From positions 1,200,051-1,264,050 of the forward strand of contig NZ_QFRI01000001.1 of assembly GCF_003143755.1 (NCBI RefSeq): a stretch of DNA of 64,000 bases. The letters run 5' to 3'. The notes under the pieces were generated by a model. That model was not told the origin of the DNA and made no database searches. It saw only the letters and a program-made list of their open reading frames with translations. Each line of letters opens with the position of its first letter. The first letter of the stretch is position 1. A program made the translations under genes and the position numbers. The DNA is from Algibacter marinivivus (GTDB lineage: Bacteria; Bacteroidota; Bacteroidia; Flavobacteriales; Flavobacteriaceae). This document shows positions 1 through 8,161 of this stretch, piece after piece.

Positions 1-1
1 T

Positions 2-925
2 TTAGATCAGGTTGAGAAAACTGAATTAACCATTACCGATGTTGTTTTTATTGTTGCACCAAGAATAAATGCTGCTGGAAGGATGAAACACGGTAATTAT
101 GCCGTAACTTTATTAACTGAGGAAGAGCCAGATATGGCTCAAAAATATGCTGCTGAAATAAATGATTATAATTTAGATAGACGTGAAACAGATAAGCAAA
201 TTACAGAAGCAGCTCTTCAGCAAATTGAAGAACAAAAAGAACAGAACCGCCTTACTACTGTTGTTTATGACGAAACTTGGCATAAAGGCGTTATTGGTAT
301 TGTGGCTTCTAGATTAACAGAAACCTATTACAGGCCTACTTTAGTATTTACAAAAAGTGGCAATAAATTAGCAGCCTCAGCACGTTCAGTTAGAGATTTT
401 GATATTTATAATGCTTTGGAAAACTGCAAAGAACATATTGAACAATTTGGTGGGCATAAATATGCAGCAGGTTTAACCCTTGAAGAAGAAAATTACGAAG
501 CATTTAAACAGGCTTTTGAAGATGAAGTTTCTAAAACCATAGATAGAAACCTATTGACTCCAGAAATTAAAATTGATGCTAAAGTTGATTTAAAAGATAT
601 TACGCCCAAGTTTTATAGAATATTAAAACAGTTTGCACCTTACGGGCCTAGTAATATGACCCCTGTTTTTATGACCGAAAATTTAATAGATACAGGCTAC
701 GGAAAATGTGTTGGTGCTGATAAAACCCATTTAAGATTAACCGCTACGCAACCAGAATCATCCAGTAGAATGGTAGGTATTGGATTTAGTATGGGCGATA
801 AATTTGATATTATTTCTAATGGAAAACCATTTAAAGCTGTCTATTCCATTGATGAAAACGAGTGGAGAGGTAATGTAAGTTTACAATTGAAGTTAAGAGA
901 TATAAAAGATCAAGATAGCCAATAG
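2..925 (+). CDS. recJ: Single-stranded-DNA-specific exonuclease RecJ, C-terminal part (5' end outside window)
   Basis: The reading frame is open from base 2 and gives 307 residues of a RecJ C-terminal half. It begins inside the DHH domain with APRINAAGRM, a RecJ signature. The DHHA1 domain follows, with SARSVRDFDIYNAL and the GGHKYAAGL substrate-binding loop, and then the OB-fold tail. RecJ degrades single-stranded DNA 5' to 3' in recombination and mismatch repair and needs Mn/Mg. The N-terminal catalytic DHH motifs lie upstream of the window. The next gene begins 7 bp downstream on the same strand, so the two are probably co-transcribed. Any start at the internal ATG at 83 would cut the domain and is not credible. 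Confidence 0.93.
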   Translation, partial: LDQVEKTELTITDVVFIVAPRINAAGRMKHGNYAVTLLTEEEPDMAQKYAAEINDYNLDRRETDKQITEAALQQIEEQKEQNRLTTVVYDETWHKGVIGIVASRLTETYYRPTLVFTKSGNKLAASARSVRDFDIYNALENCKEHIEQFGGHKYAAGLTLEEENYEAFKQAFEDEVSKTIDRNLLTPEIKIDAKVDLKDITPKFYRILKQFAPYGPSNMTPVFMTENLIDTGYGKCVGADKTHLRLTATQPESSSRMVGIGFSMGDKFDIISNGKPFKAVYSIDENEWRGNVSLQLKLRDIKDQDSQ

Positions 926-932
926 GTAAATT

Positions 933-2201
933 ATGGCAAAAACCGACCCTTACGCAGCCCTACGAATTAGAGAATTCAATATTTTTTTATTGCTACGATT
1001 GTTTTTGGTATTCGGTTGGTCCATGCAATTTATAGTTATTGAATGGCAGGTTTATAGTATTACTAAAGATCCACTTTCTTTGGGAATTATTGGGCTTATG
1101 GAAATTATTCCAGCTTTTACTATGGCTCTTTTTGCTGGTCATATTGTAGACCAAAAGGAAAAACGAAACCTCTTTGCGCTTTGTATTGCAGCTTTTTCAT
1201 TAATTAGTCTGGGTCTTTATTTATTAACTTCTGAAGCTGTGGTTGGCAATTGGTCAACAAACGCTATTCTATATTCTATTTATGCGCTGGTATTTTTTGG
1301 AGGTTTTTTGCGTTCGTTTTTTGGACCTATAATCTTTTCATTGGTGGCATTAATTGTGCCTAAAAAAATATATCCAAATGCAGCAACTTGGAGTACAAGT
1401 ACTTGGAAAACAGCCGCGGTTTTAGGTGCGCTTTTTGGCGGTTTTGCTATTAGCTGGATAGGTGTTGCAAATACATTATGCGTTGTTTTTCTCTTGGTTC
1501 TGATTTCATTTTTTATGACATTTCTTATCAAGAAGAAACCCATTTTAAATAAAAAAATTGGAGAACCCGTAAAAGAAAGTTTAAAAGTAGGAGTGCGTTT
1601 CGTTTTTCAAAATAAAGCTATTTTAGGAGCCTTAACGCTAGATATGATTGCTGTTTTATTTGGAGGAACTGTTGCTATTCTAGCTATTTTTGCTCAAGAT
1701 GTTCTCGAGGTTGGTAGCGAAGGTTTTGGGATTTTAAATGCCTCAATTTCTCTGGGAAGTATTGTTACTATGTTTGCCACAACCTATATCCCTATTAGTA
1801 AGAATACAGGTAAAAAATTATTGATTGCAGTTTTTGTTTTTGGTATTAGTATTATTGGTTTTGGCTTGTCAAATATCTTTTGGTTAAGTGTTTTAATGTT
1901 ATTTATTAGTGGTGCAGCCGATGGAATTTCTATGATTATTCGTCAGACGATTTTACAGTTAAAAACACCTGATGATATGCGTGGACGTGTATCTTCAGTT
2001 AATTCTATGTTCGTTGGCTCTTCAAATGAATTGGGTGCTTTTGAGAGTGGTTTAGCTGCTAAATTAGTTGGTCCTGTTGCAGCAGTAGTTTTTGGAGGAA
2101 CAATGACGTTAATTACAGTTTTTGCAATAGGTGTGAAAAACCCAACGCTAAGAGATTTGGATTTAAGAGCTGATATGGAAGCTCATGAGAATGAGGATTA
2201 A
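933..2201 (+). CDS. MFS transporter (EntS/MFS_3-like exporter)
   Basis: This 422-residue protein has about 12 hydrophobic helices in two halves split by a basic loop near residues 200-220. It resembles the EntS/MFS_3 branch of drug and siderophore exporters: an N-terminal RIREFNIFLLLRLF segment leads into helix 1, the helix 2-3 loop has GHIVDQKEKRN, and DDMRGRVSSVNSMF lies in the second half, all typical of that group. The substrate cannot be read from sequence. It follows recJ by 7 bp. Its stop codon overlaps the stop of the convergent lpxH-like gene, leaving no room for an intergenic terminator. Confidence 0.85.
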   Translation: MAKTDPYAALRIREFNIFLLLRLFLVFGWSMQFIVIEWQVYSITKDPLSLGIIGLMEIIPAFTMALFAGHIVDQKEKRNLFALCIAAFSLISLGLYLLTSEAVVGNWSTNAILYSIYALVFFGGFLRSFFGPIIFSLVALIVPKKIYPNAATWSTSTWKTAAVLGALFGGFAISWIGVANTLCVVFLLVLISFFMTFLIKKKPILNKKIGEPVKESLKVGVRFVFQNKAILGALTLDMIAVLFGGTVAILAIFAQDVLEVGSEGFGILNASISLGSIVTMFATTYIPISKNTGKKLLIAVFVFGISIIGFGLSNIFWLSVLMLFISGAADGISMIIRQTILQLKTPDDMRGRVSSVNSMFVGSSNELGAFESGLAAKLVGPVAAVVFGGTMTLITVFAIGVKNPTLRDLDLRADMEAHENED

Positions 2202-2950
2202 TATTCTTTTAATTCCATAGTTTCTCCATCAAAAACACCATACGTGAAATATTGAATCCAATCGCCGAGGTTGATGTATTTTGAATTTTTGTTGAGGTCT
2301 ATATTTAGAGGTAAGTGTCTGTGTCCAAATACAAAGAAATCTCTGTGTTTATCTTCTAGTTTGCGTTTGCAATATTGTACTAACCATTCATTGTTTTCTC
2401 CAAGAAATTTAGCATCGTCATCGCCAGAAATCAATTTATTTTTTACCGAAAAGTATTGTGCAATTCGCATTCCAATATCTGGATGGCCCCATTTAAAAAC
2501 CCATTTAAAAAAGGAATTGGTAAACACCTTTTTCATACGTTTATAACCTTTATCTCCAGGGCCTAATCCATCACCATGCCCTATAAAAAAAGTTTTATTG
2601 TTAAAGGTGAATTCTTTGGGTTTGTGATAAACAGGAATGTTTAGTTCTTCTTCAAAATAGCCATTCATCCATAAATCATGGTTTCCAACAAAATAGTGAA
2701 TAGGAATGCCTGAGTCTGATATTTCAGCAAGTTTGCCTAATGTTCTAGTAAATCCTCTTGGGACAACAGTTTTATATTCAAACCAAAAGTCGAATAAATC
2801 ACCTAAAAGGAAAATGGCTGCTGCATCATGCTTTACTTTGTCTAACCAGGCAACGAATTTTTTTTCGCGAGGAAAAGAGGCTTCTTTGGTTGGTGCGCCT
2901 AAGTGATTATCTGAAGCAAAATATATTTTTTTTCCTTTTGGAATATTCAT
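2198..2950 (-). CDS. lpxH: UDP-2,3-diacylglucosamine diphosphatase (LpxH-type metallophosphoesterase)
   Basis: This is a 250-residue calcineurin-like phosphoesterase with the full set of metal ligands: D14-x-H16 (SDNHLGAP), GDLFDFWFE (D51), GNHD (N90-H91-D92), GHGDG (H125) and GHRH near the C-terminus. The GDLFDFWFE form is characteristic of LpxH-like UDP-2,3-diacylglucosamine hydrolases, which make lipid X in lipid A synthesis at the cytoplasmic face of the inner membrane. The length fits the family. The gene is convergent with the MFS gene and overlaps it by 4 bp. A role on another nucleotide substrate is possible because the family is broad. Confidence 0.85.
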   Translation of the reverse strand: MNIPKGKKIYFASDNHLGAPTKEASFPREKKFVAWLDKVKHDAAAIFLLGDLFDFWFEYKTVVPRGFTRTLGKLAEISDSGIPIHYFVGNHDLWMNGYFEEELNIPVYHKPKEFTFNNKTFFIGHGDGLGPGDKGYKRMKKVFTNSFFKWVFKWGHPDIGMRIAQYFSVKNKLISGDDDAKFLGENNEWLVQYCKRKLEDKHRDFFVFGHRHLPLNIDLNKNSKYINLGDWIQYFTYGVFDGETMELKEY

Positions 2951-3000
2951 GAAGTAAATATAAATAAAATAGCCACAAATGCACGAATATTTGTGTTATA

Positions 3001-3165
3001 ACGGTATTTGGCGGATATGCCTGCGTTAGGGATTGCAGTGGATAGCCCACAGCTTTTGCGCCCTAGCGCAGAAGCGAGGACTTGTAACGAAACATTTATG
3101 TTCATGAATTCCAAAATTTAAAATAGAAATGCATGAATAAAAGCCCGACCCTTGTGGTAACGCCC
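3001..3165 (-). repeat. Dispersed composite repeat R1, copy a (inverted orientation)
   Basis: Read on the minus strand, this starts GGGCGTTACCACAAGGGTCG at 3165, touching the queD stop codon, and ends CAATCCCTAACGC at 3023, followed by GGCATATCCGCC. Other copies are at 20474, 30029, 41255 and 56432. This copy has an extra block of about 55 bp (about 3084-3140) between GGGCTTT and CGTTACAAGTCCTCGC that copy d lacks, but which copy c also carries. The terminal GCGTTA and TAACGC are complementary. It fills the gap between the lpxH-like gene and queD. Confidence 0.7.
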
Positions 3166-3620
3166 TAATTATTTTCGTAAGCGAACCATTCTGCAAACGA
3201 CGTATCTGTTTCTTGAAGTTTTAAGGAATGTAATTTAATATGTTTAGGTAGTCGTTTACCTATTTTTTTAGAAAAATCTAGCACCATCATTTCACTAGTA
3301 GGCTGGTAATCAACAAGTAACACATTGTGTCCGCGATCTTGTAATTCTTTTGCTAACTCGACATGTGGCGTGTTTTTGTTGAATACGGTTGCGTGATCAA
3401 AGACGTTTACTATCTCTTCTTTAACGATTTTTTTAAGATCGCCAAAGTCTATTACCATTCCGAATTTTACGTTGGTGTTATCGGTAATAGGTTTACCAAT
3501 AACGGTAACAGAGAGTTTATAACTGTGACCGTGTACATTTTTACATTTCCCGTCGTAGCCGTAAAGTGCGTGACCGGTTTCAAAAGAGAATTGCTTGGTG
3601 ATGCGAATGTTGTTTCCCAT
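3165..3620 (-). CDS. queD: 6-carboxytetrahydropterin synthase / PTPS family protein (QueD-like)
   Basis: This 151-residue PTPS-fold protein has FSFETGHALYGYDGKCKNVH near the N-terminus, which supplies the first zinc histidine and the catalytic cysteine, and the following HGHSYKL supplies the other two zinc histidines. The acidic C-terminal LKLQETDTSFAEW motif provides the substrate-anchoring glutamate. The length and the C-x3-H-G-H arrangement suit QueD, which makes 6-carboxytetrahydropterin for queuosine. A PTPS-type role cannot be excluded because no other queuosine gene is nearby. Its ATG overlaps the stop codon of a 32-residue gene upstream (TAATG), so translation is probably coupled. Confidence 0.85.
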   Translation of the reverse strand: MGNNIRITKQFSFETGHALYGYDGKCKNVHGHSYKLSVTVIGKPITDNTNVKFGMVIDFGDLKKIVKEEIVNVFDHATVFNKNTPHVELAKELQDRGHNVLLVDYQPTSEMMVLDFSKKIGKRLPKHIKLHSLKLQETDTSFAEWFAYENN

Positions 3621-3718
3621 TATCTTCTTTTTCTTTTATTTACAAAGTATACGATGATTAAAACTAAACCGAGGATTAGAAATAATCCGTTTCCGCTGAG
3701 GAATGACATGATGTCCAT
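3620..3718 (-). CDS. Small single-pass membrane protein, 32 residues
   Basis: The short ORF runs from ATG at 3718 to TAA at 3620 and encodes a protein starting MDIMSFLSGNGLFLILG. It has one strongly hydrophobic helix (about residues 11-26) and ends with a basic NKRKRR tail, a positive-inside anchor with a very short N-terminal part. Its TAA shares one base with the queD ATG (TAATG), an arrangement typical of real coupled genes. I do not recognise a family. It may be a conserved flavobacterial micro-protein or only a leader that couples translation into queD. Confidence 0.5.
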   Translation of the reverse strand: MDIMSFLSGNGLFLILGLVLIIVYFVNKRKRR

Positions 3719-3727
3719 AGTGCTTGT

Positions 3728-3898
3728 TTATTGGTTTCTTTTTTTGTTGTATCTGTACATTAAATACGCCAGAGCTACTAGGTTTATAAAGGGTAGCATG
3801 GAGCCAATGAAAACACCAATTTCGTAACCTTTATCGGGTGCGTTTTGGATTTTCTCTTCAATATCTACTTGCTGAACTATTGCAATTAATAGATTCAT
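3728..3898 (-). CDS. Small membrane protein, 56 residues, unknown function
   Basis: The ORF runs from ATG at 3898 to TAA at 3728. The protein starts MNLLIAIVQQVDIEEKIQN, continues through a short polar stretch with PDKGYEIG, then has one hydrophobic helix (about residues 33-49) and a basic tail YRYNKKRNQ. Only 9 bp separate its stop from the ATG of the 32-residue ORF, so this ORF, that one and queD form a tight minus-strand string. It has the composition of a real membrane protein and not of random DNA. No family is recognised. Confidence 0.5.
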   Translation of the reverse strand: MNLLIAIVQQVDIEEKIQNAPDKGYEIGVFIGSMLPFINLVALAYLMYRYNKKRNQ

Positions 3899-3927
3899 AA
3901 TACGTTAATACAGATTACGCGCCAAAG

Positions 3928-5262
3928 TTAAGTTTTTTGTGCTAGAGGTATAAATATTTTCCTGAATTTTATAATTAAAGGGATGCCCCGAGCAATTATC
4001 CAGAATGTTATAGCTATGAATATGGCGTGTAGTTTATAATCGAGGTTGTCTAACCAAAATAGAATGGGTATAAAAACGAGAAAGGTTGAGAATAAAAGAA
4101 CGTTTCTAAGGTATTTCATTTTTCCTAAGCCTTTAAAAATACCATCGAAAATAAAAGCGAGTGTACATAGCGGTTGCATAGCCAATACAATCCAAAATAT
4201 GTTGTAAAACGCTTCTAAAACTTCAGGTTCTTTAGTAAAAATACGTCCGATTGGGTAATAGAATATAGCACCAATAATGCCTAAAATAATGCCGATTATT
4301 ACACCGTATTTTATGAGTTTATTGCTTAATTTTATTAAAATTGAATAGGCTTTTGCACCGAACAATTTACCTGATAAAATATTACCTGCACTGGCGTAGC
4401 CATCAACTATAAAAGCACCTAAAAACCATAAATTTATGGCTATGGTATAAGCTGCAATGTAAGCTGCGCCATATTTTGTGGCATAAGCACTTGCAAAATA
4501 TAGCGTAACATTAAGCGCTATAGTTCTGACAAATAAATTAAGAATCATGAGAATGAATCTATTTATTTCTGGATTAAAAGGAAAGGTAGGTTTTAATGGA
4601 ATAGATGTTTTTTTGAGCAGGAAATATGCCGAAAAACCTGCCATTAAAATTTGAGCTATAACACTAGCATAGGCTGCACCTTCTATATTCATGGGTGGGA
4701 TGTAGCCTTCAATTCCGTAAACTAAAATGATATCTAAAATGATGTTTGATGCGGCTCCTATTATTGCAATTATCATGGGGTAATAGGTGTTTTGTAAACC
4801 TCTAAAAGCACCAAAAACACCAATAGTAAAAAGCGTGAAAGGAAACCCTAAAACACGTATTTTATAGTAAATGACGCTATAATCTAGAATTAAGCCTGAG
4901 GCATTATAGAGTTTGAATATGTGTTTTGCTATAGGATAGGTGCCAATGATGATTAAGAGACTCAAGGAGGTTATTATGAAAATAGCTTGAGCTGGTAAGT
5001 TTTTTATTTTTTCGAGTTTATTTGCACCAACATATTGCGAAACTATTGATGAAATAGCACTTCTAGTTTGCCCCAATACCCAAATAAGCATGGATATAAA
5101 TGTGGTTACTATACCAACTGCTGCAAGAGATTCAGTAGCGTTTAATTGAATATTACCAACTATTGCGGCATCTGTTAAAGATAAAATAGGTTCTGATACT
5201 CCAGAGATAAGTGCTGGAATAGCTAATTTGTTTATATTTTTAAAACTGATGTTTGTGCTCAC
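3928..5262 (-). CDS. MATE family efflux transporter (DinF-like)
   Basis: The protein has about 444 residues and 12 transmembrane helices. MATE features include FKNINKLAIPALISGVSEPI in helix 1, LTDAAIVG in the helix 1-2 region, and a second half that repeats the first. It probably exports cationic drugs or metabolites against Na+ or H+. I prefer the GTG start at 5262 because it overlaps the upstream TGA as GTGA and gives the family-like N-terminus (M/V)STNISFKN. An in-frame ATG at 5280 would add six residues inside the preceding gene. It forms an operon with the GNAT gene upstream. Confidence 0.85.
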   Translation of the reverse strand: MSTNISFKNINKLAIPALISGVSEPILSLTDAAIVGNIQLNATESLAAVGIVTTFISMLIWVLGQTRSAISSIVSQYVGANKLEKIKNLPAQAIFIITSLSLLIIIGTYPIAKHIFKLYNASGLILDYSVIYYKIRVLGFPFTLFTIGVFGAFRGLQNTYYPMIIAIIGAASNIILDIILVYGIEGYIPPMNIEGAAYASVIAQILMAGFSAYFLLKKTSIPLKPTFPFNPEINRFILMILNLFVRTIALNVTLYFASAYATKYGAAYIAAYTIAINLWFLGAFIVDGYASAGNILSGKLFGAKAYSILIKLSNKLIKYGVIIGIILGIIGAIFYYPIGRIFTKEPEVLEAFYNIFWIVLAMQPLCTLAFIFDGIFKGLGKMKYLRNVLLFSTFLVFIPILFWLDNLDYKLHAIFIAITFWIIARGIPLIIKFRKIFIPLAQKT

Positions 5263-5759
5263 AAGACGAGTTCGTAACAATGAAAAGGATGTTCACTTTG
5301 TTTTGGGAAGTAAATATCACCCAATTTTTTATAGCCACGAAGTTCGTAAAACTTTTGGTTTCTTTTGTTTTGAGAAAAGGTGTCTAATCTAACGGATTGA
5401 AACTTATTTTCTCGTGCATAATTTTCTGCAAATTGCATGAGTTTTTGAGCATATCCTTGCCCTTGTTGATTTGGGTGAATTGCTAGCCTATGGATGTAAA
5501 TATTGTTTTTATTAGATGTTAGCCATGAAATTGGTATATATTCTTCGTCCATAAAAGTGGACACTGTAATACAACCTAAAATTTTATCATCTACTTCTAA
5601 AACATATAATTCGTCACTATTTGCATCATTTATGAAGGGTGTTTTGTTGGGATAAAATTCATTCCATTGGAAAATATTTTTAGTAATCATAAAAGCAGCA
5701 CAAGCCTTTGTGATTTCAAGGATATTGTCGATATCGCTAAGTGTTCCTTTTCGAATCAT
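5259..5759 (-). CDS. GNAT family N-acetyltransferase
   Basis: This is a 166-residue acetyltransferase from the ATG at 5759 (MIRKGTLSDIDNI). An ATG at 5783 would add eight unlikely residues. The acetyl-CoA-binding motif A is visible as IHRLAIHPNQQGQGYAQKLM (Q-x-x-G-x-G/A type), followed by FYELRGYKKLGD, the usual motif B tyrosine region. The substrate is unknown. The 3' end overlaps the MATE gene by 4 bp, so an acetylate-and-export pair is conceivable, but this is inference from context only. Confidence 0.85.
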   Translation of the reverse strand: MIRKGTLSDIDNILEITKACAAFMITKNIFQWNEFYPNKTPFINDANSDELYVLEVDDKILGCITVSTFMDEEYIPISWLTSNKNNIYIHRLAIHPNQQGQGYAQKLMQFAENYARENKFQSVRLDTFSQNKRNQKFYELRGYKKLGDIYFPKQSEHPFHCYELVL

Positions 5760-5769
5760 ATAAATGTTA

Positions 5770-5777
5770 TACTTTTG
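5770..5777 (+). promoter_or_regulatory. Candidate -7 promoter element for the universal stress protein gene
   Basis: TACTTTTG matches the Bacteroidota -7 consensus TAnnTTTG and lies 40 bp before the usp ATG at 5818. The upstream -33 part is T-rich and weak. The gap between the divergent GNAT and usp genes is only about 58 bp, so the element must sit here if the gene has its own promoter. Confidence 0.35.
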
Positions 5778-5817
5778 CTTCAAATTTATTGTAAATTTAG
5801 TTTTTAAACATATTGGT

Positions 5818-6612
5818 ATGAAGAATATTTTAGTTCCTGTTGGATCATCTAAAAATACATTAAGTCATTTACAGTATGCTTTAGATTTTGCTGAAGCTTT
5901 TGGCGCAAAACTTTTTGTAGTACAAGTATACAATGTTTATACTAAGGCTGGTACTATGATTAAAGTAGATCAGATTATTGAAAAAGAAAGCAGATCTTTT
6001 TTGGAAGATTTAGTTTCTAAAGTTGATACTAAAAATGTTGAGGTAGTTGTAAAGACCCTAAAAGGAAAATTAATTGACACATTAGAATTAGCATGTAAAG
6101 CGGGAGATGTAGATTTGGTTTTAATTGAACCCAGAACAAACTCTATTAAAGATGAAGTTTATTTAGGAAAGACATCTGGTAGAATTGTTAAGCAAATGGA
6201 TGTTCCAGCTCTTATTGTTCCTGAAGGGTATAAGTTTAAAGCACCAGCTAATATTTTAATGGCGATTAAATCTGCTGTAATAAAGAAGAAAGGTGTATTA
6301 AATCCACTTTCTGATTTGAAGAAAAAGTTTGATGCTAATTTGGATTTATTATTGGTAAAAACACCATTCCATAATGAAGGTGATTTTGATCTTAATACAG
6401 AGCTTTTAGGCTTGATAAAAAATATTACTAAATCAGAAAATGCAACAACTTTTCAAGGTGTTTTAGAGCATTTTCAATCTTATAACCCTGATATATTATG
6501 TGTTGTAAGACGAAAAAGAGGATTCTTTGCGAAGAAATGGGAAAAGAATACCATTTTGAAAAAGGATTTTCACAGTAAAATACCAGTATTAGTTTTAAGT
6601 GGATTAAAATAG
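5818..6612 (+). CDS. Universal stress protein, tandem UspA-like domains
   Basis: I take the start at ATG 5818 (MKNILVPVGSSKNTLSHLQY) because the upstream in-frame extension is hydrophobic and lies in the promoter region. The protein has 264 residues. The first UspA domain covers about residues 1-140 and ends with the nucleotide-loop-like GKTSGRIVKQMDVPALIVPE. The second half (about 145-264) is a diverged Usp-like domain without a clear ATP loop. Such proteins respond to starvation and stress. tRNA-Ala starts 6 bp after the stop codon, so the tRNA may be read through from the usp transcript. Confidence 0.8.
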   Translation: MKNILVPVGSSKNTLSHLQYALDFAEAFGAKLFVVQVYNVYTKAGTMIKVDQIIEKESRSFLEDLVSKVDTKNVEVVVKTLKGKLIDTLELACKAGDVDLVLIEPRTNSIKDEVYLGKTSGRIVKQMDVPALIVPEGYKFKAPANILMAIKSAVIKKKGVLNPLSDLKKKFDANLDLLLVKTPFHNEGDFDLNTELLGLIKNITKSENATTFQGVLEHFQSYNPDILCVVRRKRGFFAKKWEKNTILKKDFHSKIPVLVLSGLK

Positions 6613-6617
6613 GAAAT

Positions 6618-6694
6618 GGGGCATTAGCTCATTTGGCTAGAGCGCTACGCTGGCAGCGTAGAGGCGATCGGTTCGAATCCGATATGCTCCACCA
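6618..6694 (+). tRNA. tRNA-Ala (anticodon GGC)
   Basis: The 77-nt cloverleaf has acceptor arm GGGGCAT paired with ATGCTCC (one G-U pair), discriminator A and an encoded CCA. The D arm has AGCTCATTTGGCTAGAGC. The anticodon stem is CTACG/CGTAG around loop CTGGCAG, so the anticodon is GGC, reading GCC and GCU alanine codons. The T arm has GGTTCGAATCC. It lies 6 bp after the usp stop and is followed by a strong terminator. Confidence 0.95.
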
Positions 6695-6696
6695 GA

Positions 6697-6730
6697 AAAA
6701 AAAGCTTTCAAGATATTGAAAGCTTTTTTT
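6697..6730 (+). terminator. Rho-independent terminator after tRNA-Ala
   Basis: The inverted repeat AAAGCTTTCA / TGAAAGCTTT has a 6-nt loop and is followed by a T run, directly after the tRNA CCA end. It would stop the usp-tRNA transcript. Confidence 0.8.
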
Positions 6731-6814
6731 GGCTTTTAAATGAAATAAAAAAAGAACGTATATTTATTTTTAATAAAATAATAACAATCTAACTATAAAA
6801 TCGCATAGATAATT

Positions 6815-8140
6815 ATGTCTAATACTCAAGAAATATCATCAGAAAATAAAACATTTATACCCATAGTGATTATAGCGGGGTTGTTTTTTATTTTCGGATT
6901 TGTAACCTGGATAAATGGAGCATTAATTCCATTTATGAAAACCATCAATGAGCTAACCGATGCTCAATCCTATTTAGTAGCATCAGCATCATATATATCG
7001 TTTGTGGTTATGGCATTGCCTGCTTCATCTATAATTAATAAAATTGGCTACAAAAAAGGGATGTCTTTAGGGTTAATTATTATGGCAATTGGCGCATTGG
7101 TATTTATTCCTGCGGCTAATGCGCGGACATATTGGATGTTTTTAACCGCTATTTTTATTCAAGGCGCTGGTATGACATTATTACAAACAGCATCAAATCC
7201 TTACATTACTATATTGGGACCTATTGAAAGTGCAGCAAAACGTATTGCTATAATGGGAATAGCAAATAAAGTTGCAGGAGCCTTAGGTTCGGTAATATTT
7301 GGTGCTATTTTATTATCTGGAATAGATGATATAAAAGAAAAACTAAATGTAGTTGATGCTTCTGAAAAAGCGAACTTACTAAATACTATGGCTGATAGTG
7401 TTATTACACCCTATATTGTAATGGCTGTTGTTTTATTTATACTCGGAATTTTGATTAGAAAAGCACCACTACCTCATGTTGAAGCAGAACCAATTAAAGA
7501 GTCCGAAACAGGTGGGAAAACAAAATCCAGTATTTTTCAATTTCCACATTTATGGTTAGGCGTTATAGCATTATTTGTTTACGTGGGTGTTGAGGTTATT
7601 GCTGGAGACACTATTATTTCTTATGGTATTTCACTTGATATCCCTGTTGAGCAAGCTAAGTTTTTTACATTATTTACATTAATGGCTATGGTTGCTACTT
7701 ATGCTTTAGGGGTATTTTTAATTCCTAAATACATAAGTCAAAATTTAGCCTTAAAAGCAAGTGCCGCCATAGGAATTATTTTATCATTTTGTATAGTATT
7801 TACAAGTGGTTTCACGTCAGTTCTTCTTGTAGCTTCGCTAGGTTTTGCTAACGCTTTAGTATGGCCTGCTATTTGGCCTCTGGCCTTAACAGGTTTAGGT
7901 AAGTTCACTAAAACAGCATCAGCTTTATTAATTATGTCTATTTCTGGAGGTGCTATTTTACCCTTATTATATGGAAAATTAGTTGACGTAAAAAAAGAAG
8001 AATTAGTTGAAACAGGTTTAGATACTATAACTGCTAACATAGATTCAGCAACATTTGGATATTGGGTATTATTACCTTGCTATATTATTATATTCTATTA
8101 TGCCTTTTGGGGACATAAAGTTGGTTTTAAGAGGGCATAA
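6815..8140 (+). CDS. Sugar MFS permease of the FucP/GluP/NagP family
   Basis: This 441-residue, 12-helix permease belongs to the FucP branch: FFIFGFVTWINGALIPFMK in helix 1 is the family hallmark, and GMTLLQTASNPYITILGP in helix 5 is shared by glucose/galactose and N-acetylglucosamine members. It imports a hexose or amino sugar with H+ or Na+. The decayed nagX-like gene immediately downstream suggests N-acetylglucosamine (NagP-like), but that is inference. The -7/-33 promoter upstream is not clear in the AT-rich 80-bp leader. Confidence 0.85.
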   Translation: MSNTQEISSENKTFIPIVIIAGLFFIFGFVTWINGALIPFMKTINELTDAQSYLVASASYISFVVMALPASSIINKIGYKKGMSLGLIIMAIGALVFIPAANARTYWMFLTAIFIQGAGMTLLQTASNPYITILGPIESAAKRIAIMGIANKVAGALGSVIFGAILLSGIDDIKEKLNVVDASEKANLLNTMADSVITPYIVMAVVLFILGILIRKAPLPHVEAEPIKESETGGKTKSSIFQFPHLWLGVIALFVYVGVEVIAGDTIISYGISLDIPVEQAKFFTLFTLMAMVATYALGVFLIPKYISQNLALKASAAIGIILSFCIVFTSGFTSVLLVASLGFANALVWPAIWPLALTGLGKFTKTASALLIMSISGGAILPLLYGKLVDVKKEELVETGLDTITANIDSATFGYWVLLPCYIIIFYYAFWGHKVGFKRA

Positions 8141-8161
8141 TTTTATCCTTAAAATAAGGTA

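Noticed and set aside
3363-3827. 154-residue plus-strand frame across queD and the micro-protein region
   Set aside because: It is antisense to queD and the two small ORFs; the composition is not protein-like.
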